A stretch of 43,655 nucleotides of DNA from Myxococcales bacterium (GTDB lineage: Bacteria; Myxococcota_A; UBA9042). Below are positions 1-7,465 of the stretch, piece after piece. Position 1 is the stretch's first letter. Each line of letters opens with the position of its first letter. The stretch lies in assembly GCA_023954815.1 (NCBI GenBank), contig JAGSHB010000028.1, forward strand, positions 1 to 43,655, given 5' to 3'. A model generated the notes under the pieces. It saw only the letters and a list, made by a program, of their open reading frames with translations, ran no database searches and had not been told where the DNA came from. A program made the translations under genes and the position numbers.

Positions 1-130
1 CCCACGACTTTGTGCCACGCGGGGTCACACGGATCCCCAGCGTGCCCGTGCCATGGGCGTTGTCCTCGTAGATGACATATCTCTTGTCTTTCGGTTTAAG
101 GCTCTCCACGTAGCGGGTCGAAAAACGCAT
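1..130 (-). CDS. Tyrosine recombinase (integrase), N-terminal part only
   Basis: The minus strand reads from an ATG at 130 to the window edge, giving 43 residues. They contain LKPKDKRYVIYEDN, a Gly-rich stretch and ends in VTPRGTKSW. This spacing (start, then LKP, KRY, a turn, GLGxRVxPxGxKSW) is the arm-type DNA-binding domain at the start of phage and genomic-island integrases of the P4/DUF4102 type. An AGGAG ribosome site lies at 137-141, six bases before the ATG. The catalytic domain lies outside the window. The gene reads away from a tRNA 3' fragment 220 bases off, the usual placing of an island integrase beside its attachment site. The family call rests on the N-terminus only. Confidence 0.8.
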   Translation of the reverse strand, partial: MRFSTRYVESLKPKDKRYVIYEDNAHGTGTLGIRVTPRGTKSW

Positions 131-312
131 AATCTGCTCCTGTCGTGACGACCCAACGACTACAAGTAGCGGTCATTTCTAAAGAGTCGGGTCAAAGTTC
201 GGCTTGAGTTTTGCCCCTTGCACGGGGTGAAACACGCTGACCCGGACTGTGACGCAATTTCTAGATTTTCACAAGCATTATGATCACTTAGGACACAACA
301 TCGGCACGCGAT

Positions 313-337
313 GAAACCGATTGAAACAGGCAGAAAC
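313..337 (+). repeat. Three GAAAC motifs at exact 10-bp spacing, possible integrase arm sites
   Basis: GAAAC occurs at 313-317, 323-327 and 333-337, that is once per helical turn, between the integrase start and the attachment-site core. Short phased direct repeats at this place are what arm-type integrase or excisionase binding sites look like. Function is inferred from position only; the motif is short and could be chance. Confidence 0.4.
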
Positions 338-350
338 ATGCTGGGACCGG

Positions 351-396
351 TCTCATAATCGTTAGGTCGACGGTTCAAGTCCGTCTCCAGCCACCA
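351..396 (+). other. Attachment site: 3' fragment of a tRNA-Met(CAT) gene
   Basis: From 352 the sequence is a good tRNA 3' part: anticodon loop CTCATAA (352-358, anticodon CAT at 354-356), variable loop 364-368, a perfect T stem GACGG/CCGTC (369-373 with 381-385) around loop TTCAAGT, a 3' acceptor strand 386-392, discriminator A and encoded CCA at 394-396. Upstream of the loop homology is lost: 347-351 (CCGGT) cannot pair with 359-363 (TCGTT), and no D arm is present. This is therefore not a working tRNA gene but the copy of a tRNA 3' end left at one boundary by site-specific integration. The intact gene should lie at the other end of the element, left of the window. Confidence 0.85.
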
Positions 397-413
397 AAAG
401 TTTCAAGCAGTTG

Positions 414-441
414 AAAAGGTCCCGCGAGGGGCCTTTTCCGT
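414..441 (+). terminator. Rho-independent terminator, probably of the original tRNA gene
   Basis: A ten-pair stem, AAAAGGTCCC (414-423) with GGGGCCTTTT (428-437), closes a GCGA loop and includes one G-T pair. It is followed by TTTTCCGTTT. It lies 18 bases after the CCA of the tRNA fragment, so it is likely the native tRNA terminator that stayed on the chromosome side when the element inserted. Confidence 0.75.
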
Positions 442-484
442 TTCGAGTCCGCGTGCCCACGCTGCGTACCGCACCACGTGCCGG

Positions 485-997
485 TTACGGCTCGGCCAAC
501 TCGCTGCTGTTTCCCAACTCTCGGCGCAGTCGCACCATCTCTCCGTCTCGAAGCACGACTGTAAATCCATGGCGCTCAAATAGTCTGATGAGCGGCCAAT
601 TGGTCGCCGAGGTATGGGTAGCCGCGTGCGTCAGCCCGTGTTTCACCATCCAGTGCTCAGCCCTGACCACAAGCGCGGACGCCAGCCCTTGACGGCGATG
701 CTCCGGCTGCACCCACACCGTCGAAATGAGTCCAATCCGGGAGCCGAGGGAGGGCTCGTGCCGAACGATAATATGACCCATTACTTCTCCGTCCGACGAC
801 TCGGCAACCCAAACCTCACCAGTGCATTCGTCCTCATCCAGGTGCCAGCGCACGCGATCCGCCAACCACTGTTGGCTGTACATGGTCGATCCGCGCTCGT
901 GCCCGAGGACCTCAATGAGCGTGAGGCGCATCCGCTCGGCGATCAGCGCGACCTCTGTAAGCGGATCGATCCGACGAATGAGGCATGCGTCTGCCAT
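485..997 (-). CDS. GNAT family N-acetyltransferase
   Basis: A 170-residue protein of the usual size for a single GNAT domain. Acetyl-CoA binding motif A is visible at about residues 92-111 (ISTVWVQPEHRRQGLASALV), with the R-R-x-G-x-A pattern that holds the pyrophosphate. A later TSATNWPLIRLFERHGF stretch is motif B, with the typical N-x-x-x-x-x-L/F-x-x-x-G-F pattern. The start is firm: AGGAGGTG lies eight bases before the ATG at 997. Substrate cannot be told from sequence; such enzymes acetylate amines on small molecules, antibiotics or proteins. It is the first chromosomal gene beside the integration site and stands alone. Confidence 0.85.
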   Translation of the reverse strand: MADACLIRRIDPLTEVALIAERMRLTLIEVLGHERGSTMYSQQWLADRVRWHLDEDECTGEVWVAESSDGEVMGHIIVRHEPSLGSRIGLISTVWVQPEHRRQGLASALVVRAEHWMVKHGLTHAATHTSATNWPLIRLFERHGFTVVLRDGEMVRLRRELGNSSELAEP

Positions 998-1207
998 CCT
1001 AAATCACCTCCTCTCGCCGGCGACCGCGCCGCTAGCTGAGTGCCACACCGATCCCGCCGCGCCGGAGTATGTGCCACGAGCGGCTTCCGGAGACACCACT
1101 TTTGCTTCAGATGATGGATGTTCGCGCGGCGTCGCACCCATCAGTGTAGCAACGTCGGCGGTCAGACGAACACACCAACGTGCGCCGCGCTGCCGGTCTT
1201 CATCATG

Positions 1208-2068
1208 TCACCCGCCGGCATGACGCCGTCCTCGTTGGTGAGACTGTCGGTCGCAGGAGGGCACGGCGACCTGACGGGTAGCCAGCCATTCGCACTTGGA
1301 GTGAACGGTGCCGGGACTACCGCGCTCCACTGCGCGCAGGGCAGATCGACAGCGCCGCCAGGCTCGGCCATGCGCGCCTGACCGATCCGGCGACCGCCGA
1401 CACAGGGCCTGCCCAGCGCGATGTTTCGGCCAAGGCCACCGTCCCGTCCAGGTCGCCACATCGATTCGATCGACACCGCGCCAGAGCTCAACTCTTCCAG
1501 CTCGGTTCGGGAGCCTGAGTTTCGATGACCTCGACGACCTCACCACGATGACATCGCCAGGGCGCACCACTTGCCCTCGTTTGACCTCGGCAGGGGCTGC
1601 CGCTCGACGTCCTTCCGCCTCAGTGGCTCTGGAGCCGCCGGCACGCACCGGCAAACGCCTACCGTCCGGTAACAGGAGGGTCAGACCTGCAACCGACGCA
1701 GGCTCGCTGCCGAGATAGACAAGCTCGACGTACTCGCCCACCACGTCCGCTATCAGAAGCGGGTCCGACATCACCTCGGAGATCACCAGATCGACGGCCG
1801 GCGGAAGCACCATCGTCGGTTTTGAGTCCTGATGATGGGCTGCGTGATCGTGAGAGGTGTTGCGATTTACAACCCTGCGGTCTTTCGGTTGGGCGGGCTT
1901 GGGGGTCAGCAAGGTGGCGATCGGCAGTGCACCGTGCCGCTGGGGTTCGGCGCTACATCCAATGGCAGCTAGGAGCAACCACGCGATCACGCCGCCAGAT
2001 CGCGACCATATTCGCCACTGATGCATGGGTACGGCGGGCTGGAGTGGACTGTGGAACGACTGATTCAT
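1208..2068 (-). CDS. Lipoprotein with lamin-tail (LTD) domain
   Basis: The 286-residue product has a hydrophobic segment ending in LLLAAIGC (Cys38), read as a lipoprotein signal despite a rather long N-terminus. After a Pro/His-rich linker comes a lamin-tail-domain pattern: LVISEVMSDPLL, then EYVELVYLGSEPASVAGLTL, then VVRPGDVIVVRSS and, near the end, AWRR and RGSPGTVH, like the closing GSPG of many bacterial LTDs. These domains occur on secreted and cell-surface proteins. AGGAGG lies four bases before the ATG at 2068. The last 30 or so residues (after GSPGTVH) have poor codon quality, and the +1 frame stays open to 1162, so a small frameshift near the 3' end is possible. Molecular role unknown. 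Confidence 0.65.
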   Translation of the reverse strand: MNQSFHSPLQPAVPMHQWRIWSRSGGVIAWLLLAAIGCSAEPQRHGALPIATLLTPKPAQPKDRRVVNRNTSHDHAAHHQDSKPTMVLPPAVDLVISEVMSDPLLIADVVGEYVELVYLGSEPASVAGLTLLLPDGRRLPVRAGGSRATEAEGRRAAAPAEVKRGQVVRPGDVIVVRSSRSSKLRLPNRAGRVELWRGVDRIDVATWTGRWPWPKHRAGQALCRRSPDRSGAHGRAWRRCRSALRAVERGSPGTVHSKCEWLATRQVAVPSCDRQSHQRGRRHAGG

Positions 2069-2239
2069 GATGCCTCCTGGGCTCGGTCAAGTGTGGATCC
2101 TCACAGTGCAGCCCCTGTGCCACCCTCAAATGTCAGTCTTTACACGCTGTTTCACTCCACTCCTTTGATATCATTCGCAGTCTCAGTACCAGTACCACAG
2201 CGTCAGTGAGACCATTTGGCGCCCAAGATCGCCATCGGG

Positions 2240-2267
2240 TTGACAGCCCCCACCGCCCATCTAGAAT
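2240..2267 (+). promoter_or_regulatory. Sigma70-type promoter of the PEGA protein gene
   Basis: A perfect TTGACA (2240-2245) and TAGAAT (2262-2267) are separated by 16 bases. The likely transcript starts near 2274, about 37 bases before the ATG at 2311. This is the best promoter match in the window. Confidence 0.7.
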
Positions 2268-2310
2268 CGCGGCTCCGCGACACGCGTTCGCCTTCGCCCA
2301 GGAATTTCTG

Positions 2311-3849
2311 ATGGTCCGTACTGCCGTTCTTCTCATCACTGCCATGGCCCTCAGTGCTATAGCTCAACCCGCGCTTGCCGCCGCTCCTGAATTGGAGCGC
2401 ACGGTCGTTCTCGTTGAGCTTCGCAATGGCCCGGATGCGAGCAGCCTAACCGTCGATTATCTCAAGGAGATAAGAAAGTCGTTTCAGACGCAGAACAAGG
2501 GTGACTTCATCCTCGTCAAAGACGCGACTGTGATCGAAAAGGTCGGCGCCAACCGGCAGCAGGTGCCGCCAGCGCTGACCGCAGAGCGCCTCGCGACCTT
2601 GGACGAGGCAAAGAAGAAGGGTGTTGCGTACCTCGATCAGGCGGACGCTGCCAACGCCGTCAAAGCATTGCGTTCCGCCGAGTCGAAGTTCCGAGCCGCT
2701 CTCGCGGCTCCGGGAGCCAATGACGCCCTCCGCAAGTCCTACCTCGACTTGCTGGCTAAACTCGCGACCGCCTACGTGATCTCCAAAGACCCAGACGCGG
2801 CCGCCGAAGTCTTTCGCACAGTTGTGACAGCCTTTGGCCCATCCGCTCCAGTCACCGATGACCACTACCGTCCCGACGTTGTTGAGATTTTTCAGCGTGT
2901 GCTCAAGGAGATGAAGAAGCTCCCGCACGGTTCGATCGATGTGTCATCGACGCCCCTGGGCGCCAAGGTGATTCTCGGCGGCATCGCCCGCGGCCGGACG
3001 CCGTCGCAGGTCAGCGATCTCATCCCCGGCAACTACAGCTTGCGCCTGCAGCGTGGCGCGAACACCTCGATGCTCCACAGAGTCCGCGTGGACGCCGGCA
3101 AGGCCTCGAAGATCCACATCGACCTGCAGTTCGAGTCACATCTGGTGCTGGAAGACACCCACGCTGGCCTCAGCTACAAGGATCTCGAAGCCGCCAAGCA
3201 GCGTGCAGCACTGGATGCCGTCTCGCTCGGTCGGCTCGTTGAGGGCGCCAACCTCGTGGTCGCCGTCGGTGTGTTCGATCGCAAGCTCGTGACCTTCGTC
3301 ATCGACGTCAACAAGAGCCGCAGCGTCCGTCGTTCCAGTTCGCGCATCCCACAGGTTGGAATTTCCAAACGTGCTGTGACCCGATCGATCGACACGATCA
3401 TGAATCGCAGCATTGGCGGTAGCGACGGGCAAGCTTGGTACACCTCGGTTCCCGGTTGGGCGGCAACAGGCGCCGGTGTGGTCAGCCTCGGTGTCGGCCT
3501 GGCGTTCGTGAGCTACCTCGACCAGAGCAGCATTACGGTTCACCACTGTGTCGATGCGAAGAACTCGTGTGCTGAATCAGAGAAGAAGGACCCTGCCCTG
3601 CAAAACCAAATCAACGCAGCGAAGCAGACCTACAAGGACGAGATCGGCACCAACAGCACAATTTCGGGAATTGGACTTGGCCTGGGCACGATCCTCATCG
3701 GCGCAGGTGCCTACCTGTTCTACCGGCACATGAACAGCAGCGAGATGGCCGCTATGCGTTACGCTCCTGCTCCGGGCGATCCCACCAGTGTGTTGCCTCC
3801 GATGAACTTCGGGTTCGCACGTACGCAGTTCTCTGCCGGCGGTCTGTAG
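2311..3849 (+). CDS. Exported PEGA-domain protein with C-terminal membrane segments
   Basis: 512 residues. The start at 2311 (AGGA at 2300-2303) was chosen because it opens directly with a signal peptide (MVRTAVLLITAMALSAIA, likely cut after ALA at residue 23); a longer frame back to 2206 covers the promoter. Residues about 100-190 are helical and Ala-rich, like a TPR-type region. A PEGA domain follows at about 206-275 (GSIDVSSTPLGAKVILGG, then RTPSQVSDLIPGNYSLRL), a beta-rich fold named for its motif and common in surface proteins. Two hydrophobic stretches near residues 390-415 and 450-470 probably cross or enter a membrane. The combination (repeat helices, PEGA, membrane tail) is familiar in myxobacterial genomes, but no molecular function is known. 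Confidence 0.75.
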   Translation: MVRTAVLLITAMALSAIAQPALAAAPELERTVVLVELRNGPDASSLTVDYLKEIRKSFQTQNKGDFILVKDATVIEKVGANRQQVPPALTAERLATLDEAKKKGVAYLDQADAANAVKALRSAESKFRAALAAPGANDALRKSYLDLLAKLATAYVISKDPDAAAEVFRTVVTAFGPSAPVTDDHYRPDVVEIFQRVLKEMKKLPHGSIDVSSTPLGAKVILGGIARGRTPSQVSDLIPGNYSLRLQRGANTSMLHRVRVDAGKASKIHIDLQFESHLVLEDTHAGLSYKDLEAAKQRAALDAVSLGRLVEGANLVVAVGVFDRKLVTFVIDVNKSRSVRRSSSRIPQVGISKRAVTRSIDTIMNRSIGGSDGQAWYTSVPGWAATGAGVVSLGVGLAFVSYLDQSSITVHHCVDAKNSCAESEKKDPALQNQINAAKQTYKDEIGTNSTISGIGLGLGTILIGAGAYLFYRHMNSSEMAAMRYAPAPGDPTSVLPPMNFGFARTQFSAGGL

Positions 3850-3885
3850 GCGTTCCGTCACGCAGCTCAGCGAGCCTAGACAACT

Positions 3886-4506
3886 GTGGCTGTCTTGCGC
3901 GCCCTGTCCTCAGAAGCCGCAGTCGCGTGCATCAACGACGGCCAATTGGTCGCGCACGCAACGACAACGCTGCTGGGCATCGCTGCTGCGCCTCTGCACG
4001 CCAGCGCGGTGACCAAACTCGATGCACTGAAGTCACGGGTAACTGGTCGCGGCTACGTGCACGTGTGTGACACGCCGGAGCGGGCCGAGGGCTGGATCGT
4101 CGACGTCGAGGCCGCAGCGGCGGTGTGGCGCAGTCTCGATGGACCAGTGACACTTATCGTTCCAGCGGGACCTCTGGCGCCACTGTCCGTGCTAGGTCCA
4201 GGCCACACGTTGGCGCTCCGCCTCGACCACCACCCCGCCGTGCGGGCACTCTGCCAGGGCACCCAATCACCAATTATCAGCACGAGTTTGAACCTCCCTC
4301 AGCAGACTCCCATTGCGGACATCACTCGAGTTCCAGCGGAGCTGACCCGTCACTTGGCAGGTAGCCTCACGGGCTCTCCGGAACCGCTCGGCACGCCTTC
4401 GACCTTGTTGAAGCAGACGGGGCACCACTGGCGCGTGCTTCGAGAGGGATCACTGTCTGGCGCCGCGATCAACGAGCTACTGGGCGGGATCGTCATTCAT
4501 GAGTGA
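3886..4506 (+). CDS. tsaC: L-threonylcarbamoyladenylate synthase (TsaC/Sua5/YrdC family)
   Basis: 206 residues, single YrdC domain, about the size of TsaC. These enzymes make threonylcarbamoyl-AMP from threonine, bicarbonate and ATP, the first step of t6A formation at tRNA position 37. Family landmarks are present: the Lys/Arg substrate region (LDALKSRVTGRG), the GPVTLIVPA core, LALRLDHHPAVRAL, and PIISTSLNLP in place of the usual S-x-N-x-S-G. A C-terminal STLLKQTGHHWRVLREGSLS matches the family end. The start is GTG at 3886 without a clear ribosome site. The stop overlaps the next gene by eight bases, so the two are probably translated together. The nucleotide-binding motifs are less strict than in E. 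coli TsaC, so a paralogue is possible. Confidence 0.75.
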   Translation: MAVLRALSSEAAVACINDGQLVAHATTTLLGIAAAPLHASAVTKLDALKSRVTGRGYVHVCDTPERAEGWIVDVEAAAAVWRSLDGPVTLIVPAGPLAPLSVLGPGHTLALRLDHHPAVRALCQGTQSPIISTSLNLPQQTPIADITRVPAELTRHLAGSLTGSPEPLGTPSTLLKQTGHHWRVLREGSLSGAAINELLGGIVIHE

Positions 4507-5257
4507 GCCGGTTGTCCACAGCGACGAAAGCTTGGATACGATGCTGCGTGGCCACATCCGGTTGCTGCAGTCCAAGAAGGGATACCGAACGAGCGTCGAC
4601 GCGATGTTGGTTGCGTGGTTTGCCTGGACACAGGCTCCCCAGGCTCGCCGCGCGGCCGACTTTGGAGCGGGCAGTGGACTCGTAGCCATCACCCTGGCCC
4701 GTGCCTTACCAGCGCTGCAGATGCACCTCATCGAACGGCAAGACACCCTCGTAGCTCGGGCGCGCCGCAATCTCATCGTCAATCGGGTGACTGCGCCCGT
4801 GACACAGCACGACTTTGCCTCTGGACCGGTTCCTGGCCTGTACGACCTCGACTTGGTGGTCAGCAATCCACCGTTCTATGCCCACAAGGGCCGTGTCGCC
4901 CCGCCGCACCCGGAACGCCGCGATGCCCACTATGAGTCGACGGCCGGCGTTGAAGCCTTCTGTACGGCTGCAGCTGCGGCTCTCAAACCCGATGGTCTGC
5001 TGTGCATGGTGTACCCAAGCGAGGGTGCCGATCGGCTGGTCGCCGCCTTTGCAGGCGCAGGGCTGGGGCGAATGCGGCTGTGCGCGCTGCACCATCGGAG
5101 CCTTAACAAGCCGGCCACGCGGGTGCTGCTGGCAGGGCAACGGGGGCCGCTTGATGTCGTGACGCTGCCCAGGATGCGCCTGCACCCTGAGGATGCCCTG
5201 GACCACACCTACATCCCAGAAGTGGAGAACTTCTTGGCTGAACTTGGCAACTACTGA
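4499..5257 (+). CDS. SAM-dependent methyltransferase, TrmN6/YfiC type
   Basis: 252 residues. The SAM-binding motif DFGAGSG is at 54-60 and the NPPFY motif, typical of N6-adenine and other exocyclic-amine methyltransferases, at 123-127. An N-terminal region (LLQSKKGYRTSVDAMLVAWF) matches the YfiC/TrmN6 group, which methylates A37 of tRNA1(Val). The ATG at 4499 overlaps the tsaC end, so both gene products may act on the same tRNA position. A role on rRNA or another nucleic acid is possible; the NPPF motif does not fix the substrate. No terminator is seen behind it. Confidence 0.75.
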   Translation: MSEPVVHSDESLDTMLRGHIRLLQSKKGYRTSVDAMLVAWFAWTQAPQARRAADFGAGSGLVAITLARALPALQMHLIERQDTLVARARRNLIVNRVTAPVTQHDFASGPVPGLYDLDLVVSNPPFYAHKGRVAPPHPERRDAHYESTAGVEAFCTAAAAALKPDGLLCMVYPSEGADRLVAAFAGAGLGRMRLCALHHRSLNKPATRVLLAGQRGPLDVVTLPRMRLHPEDALDHTYIPEVENFLAELGNY

Positions 5258-5453
5258 GTAGGGAATTACCGCCGAATGGTGCGCCTTCTGCAGACCTGCA
5301 CACGCCACGATGGCCCCATGAACTTGCGGGTGGGTAGGGTGACTGCTAGCTTGAATACGCAGACGGGAAAGGAAAAAAACCTGTCGAATGAATCGACCCG
5401 AAGCTTCGCGCGTCGAAAGTGTGGGAGGGATTGGGAGCCTCAGGAGGTGTACG

Positions 5454-5636
5454 ATGTTGGATGCGTTCATCATCGAGGAAATTAGGCGGAGAGAACGAAC
5501 AGACGATCGACTTCAGCCACGGCTGGAACGTCCGGACGCCTTCCCGCTGCCGCTGCCACCGGAGCCCGACCCCTATCGCGGCTACAACGACGACGACGAC
5601 GATGACAACAACGGCGTCATCATCATCGATATGTGA
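5454..5636 (+). CDS. Small acidic protein, unrecognised
   Basis: 60 residues with a very good start: AGGAGG (5442-5447) six bases before the ATG. The N-terminus MLDAFIIEEIRRRE looks like a short amphipathic helix; the middle is Pro-rich (PLPLPPEPDPYRGY); then come six consecutive Asp (residues 46-51, codons GAC/GAT at 5589-5606), two Asn, and a hydrophobic end GVIIIDM. No signal peptide or membrane segment. The strong ribosome site and clear three-part plan argue that it is a real gene. Short proteins with this helix-proline-acid plan seem familiar from related bacteria, but I cannot name the family. It converges on clpP. Confidence 0.65.
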   Translation: MLDAFIIEEIRRRERTDDRLQPRLERPDAFPLPLPPEPDPYRGYNDDDDDDNNGVIIIDM

Positions 5637-5688
5637 GTGTCGTCCTAGGTGGCTTGTCCGACGCTGGCTAACCTACGGTAAGGCTGTC

Positions 5689-6297
5689 TTACCCGAGATC
5701 GGAACGGCTCGTAATCACCCGTGAAATCAGCCCATATTCGACTGCTTCTTCGGCGGTGAGCCAGTAGTCGCGCTGCGTGTCGCGCTCGATCTGCGCGTCC
5801 GGCTGACCTGTCTCGGCGGCGAGCAGTTTGTTGATGCGCTCGCGGGTCTTGAGCAGCTCGTTCGCCGTAATCTCAAGATCACTGGCCGGCCCGTAGACCG
5901 TCATGGGGATCATCGGCTGGTGAATCAGCAGGCGCGTATTGGGCAGCGACAGGCGATCTTCTTTGTCGGCGCCAAGCAAGATGACGGTGGCGATCGAGGC
6001 GGCCAACCCTGCACATACGACACGGATCCGCGGCTGGATGAAGCGCATGATGTCGTAGATAGCGAACCCAGAGGTGACGCTGCCACCGGGAGAGTTGACG
6101 ATCAGCGTGATCGGCGCTTCGGGATCGTCCGCTTCCAAGGCCAACAACGCGGACGTGATAGCGCGAGCGACTTTCTCGTCAACCTGTCCGGTCAACTGGA
6201 TCTGACGGCTCTTGAACAGTTTCTCGCCAATGAAACTCGGGCCTTCAGCAGGCTTGGTCTCGTCGGGTTTCTTGGCCATGCGTACAGGTTCTGACAT
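5689..6297 (-). CDS. clpP: ATP-dependent Clp protease proteolytic subunit (paralogue)
   Basis: 202 residues. The serine protease triad is complete by position: Ser101 in GLAASIAT, His126 in TRLLIHQPM, Asp173 in ERDTQRDYW. The NSPGGSV loop (68-74) that forms the oxyanion hole is intact. ClpP forms a barrel of two heptamers and degrades proteins fed by a Clp ATPase. Differences from the housekeeping form include GLAAS for GQAAS, and a charged N-terminal tail before FIGEKLFKSRQI, suggesting a second ClpP. No tig or clpX gene is next to it, which also points to a stand-alone paralogue. AGGAG (6302-6306) precedes the ATG. Confidence 0.9.
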   Translation of the reverse strand: MSEPVRMAKKPDETKPAEGPSFIGEKLFKSRQIQLTGQVDEKVARAITSALLALEADDPEAPITLIVNSPGGSVTSGFAIYDIMRFIQPRIRVVCAGLAASIATVILLGADKEDRLSLPNTRLLIHQPMIPMTVYGPASDLEITANELLKTRERINKLLAAETGQPDAQIERDTQRDYWLTAEEAVEYGLISRVITSRSDLG

Positions 6298-6355
6298 GGG
6301 GCTCCTCGCCGCGGGGCGATCGACATGGGGTCGACAAGGCTACGGGCGGCGGACG

Positions 6356-7465
6356 CTAGCATGACAATGCACCGGTCACCACCTCTACAACGCGATCGCG
6401 CTCGGCCTCCGTTAGCCCAGGATAGACCGGCAGAGCGAGCACCTCCGCGCAACAACGCTCGGCGTTGGGCAGACATTCCGGCGGAGCGGCGGCTGCGAGT
6501 GCACCCTGCTGATGAAGCGCCCGCGTGTAGTAGACCGCATGGCCGATATCGGCAGCCCGAAGTTCCTCGATCAACCGGGCACGGTGGGGCGTCTGGATGC
6601 TGAACTGATTCCACGCGTGACCAGGCACATCGACCGGAAGCCGCAGCTGCTCGGCGTTGGCCAAACCTTCAAATGCACACAGATAGGCGCGCGCATTGAC
6701 CGCCCGCTTGGCATTCCAATCATCGAGAGCCGGCAGCAGCACGCCCAGCATCGCGGCCTGCAGCGCGTCCAAGCGGAAATTACCGCCCAACTCGTCGTAG
6801 TGATCCCGTGCCCGACGGCCGTGTTGGCGGATGCGCCGAACGTGCTCCACGAACGCCGCGTCGTGACTGAATACGGCGCCGCCATCGCCCAGCGCGCCCA
6901 GGTTCTTGGCCGGAAAGAAGCTCAAGGTGCCAGCGGCGCCGGCCAGGCCTACCGACCGACCGTCGGCGTCACGAGCGCCGATGGCCTGAGCGCAATCTTC
7001 GACCAAGACGCCTCCGCGACGAGCGCAGAGCGCGGCGATATCGGTCATCGGCACAGGCTCGCCGAACAGATGAACGGCCAAGACGCCGACCGTTTTTGAG
7101 GTCCAAGCGCGCTCAAAGCCCGAAACATCAGGGTGAAAGCCAGTGTCGGGCAGATCGACGAACACCGGCCGCAGGCCCGCGCGCAACACAGAAGAGGCAG
7201 AGGCGACGAACGATAGGGGCGTCATCAGCATCTCGCCGCCAGCAGGCAAGCCCAGGGCCAGCAGCGCTGCGATGAGCGCGTCCGTGCCGCAGGAAACGCC
7301 CGCCGTATCGCTCGCGCCGAGATAATGCGAGAGGCTGGCCTCAAAGGTCTTCACCTCGTGACCCAGAACGTAGACGCCGTGATCCAACATGCGCGAAAAG
7401 GCGGCCTCCAACTGGGGCCGCAGCGGAGCCTGCAGACGCTTCAGATCGACGAACGGAACCTTCAT
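6356..7465 (-). CDS. DegT/DnrJ/EryC1 family sugar aminotransferase
   Basis: 369 residues from the ATG at 7465, which overlaps the stop of the upstream gene as ATGA and has GAGGT just before it. It opens MKVPFVDLKR, typical of the WbpE/PglE/DegT group. The PLP-binding lysine is in SFFPAKNLGALGDGGA, and VEDCAQAIGA carries the cofactor-stacking region. These enzymes transfer an amino group from glutamate to a keto-sugar nucleotide. Together with the fused oxidoreductase-acyltransferase upstream, the expected product is a di-acetamido uronic acid nucleotide for O-antigen or capsule (WbpE role, UDP-3-keto-GlcNAcA as substrate). The exact sugar is inference; the 6-dehydrogenase (WbpA) is not in the window. 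Confidence 0.88.
   Translation of the reverse strand: MKVPFVDLKRLQAPLRPQLEAAFSRMLDHGVYVLGHEVKTFEASLSHYLGASDTAGVSCGTDALIAALLALGLPAGGEMLMTPLSFVASASSVLRAGLRPVFVDLPDTGFHPDVSGFERAWTSKTVGVLAVHLFGEPVPMTDIAALCARRGGVLVEDCAQAIGARDADGRSVGLAGAAGTLSFFPAKNLGALGDGGAVFSHDAAFVEHVRRIRQHGRRARDHYDELGGNFRLDALQAAMLGVLLPALDDWNAKRAVNARAYLCAFEGLANAEQLRLPVDVPGHAWNQFSIQTPHRARLIEELRAADIGHAVYYTRALHQQGALAAAAPPECLPNAERCCAEVLALPVYPGLTEAERDRVVEVVTGALSC

Noticed and set aside
313-337. CRISPR array
   Set aside because: The repeated unit is only five bases at a 10-base period; no spacers of suitable length.
160-378. 72-residue minus-strand frame at the element edge
   Set aside because: It crosses the tRNA fragment and has no ribosome site or recognisable composition.
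351-396. Intact tRNA-Met gene
   Set aside because: Only the half from the anticodon loop to CCA is tRNA-like; the anticodon stem cannot pair and no D arm or 5' acceptor exists upstream.
2206-2310. Longer start for the PEGA protein
   Set aside because: This stretch holds the TTGACA/TAGAAT promoter and would bury the signal peptide 35 residues inside.
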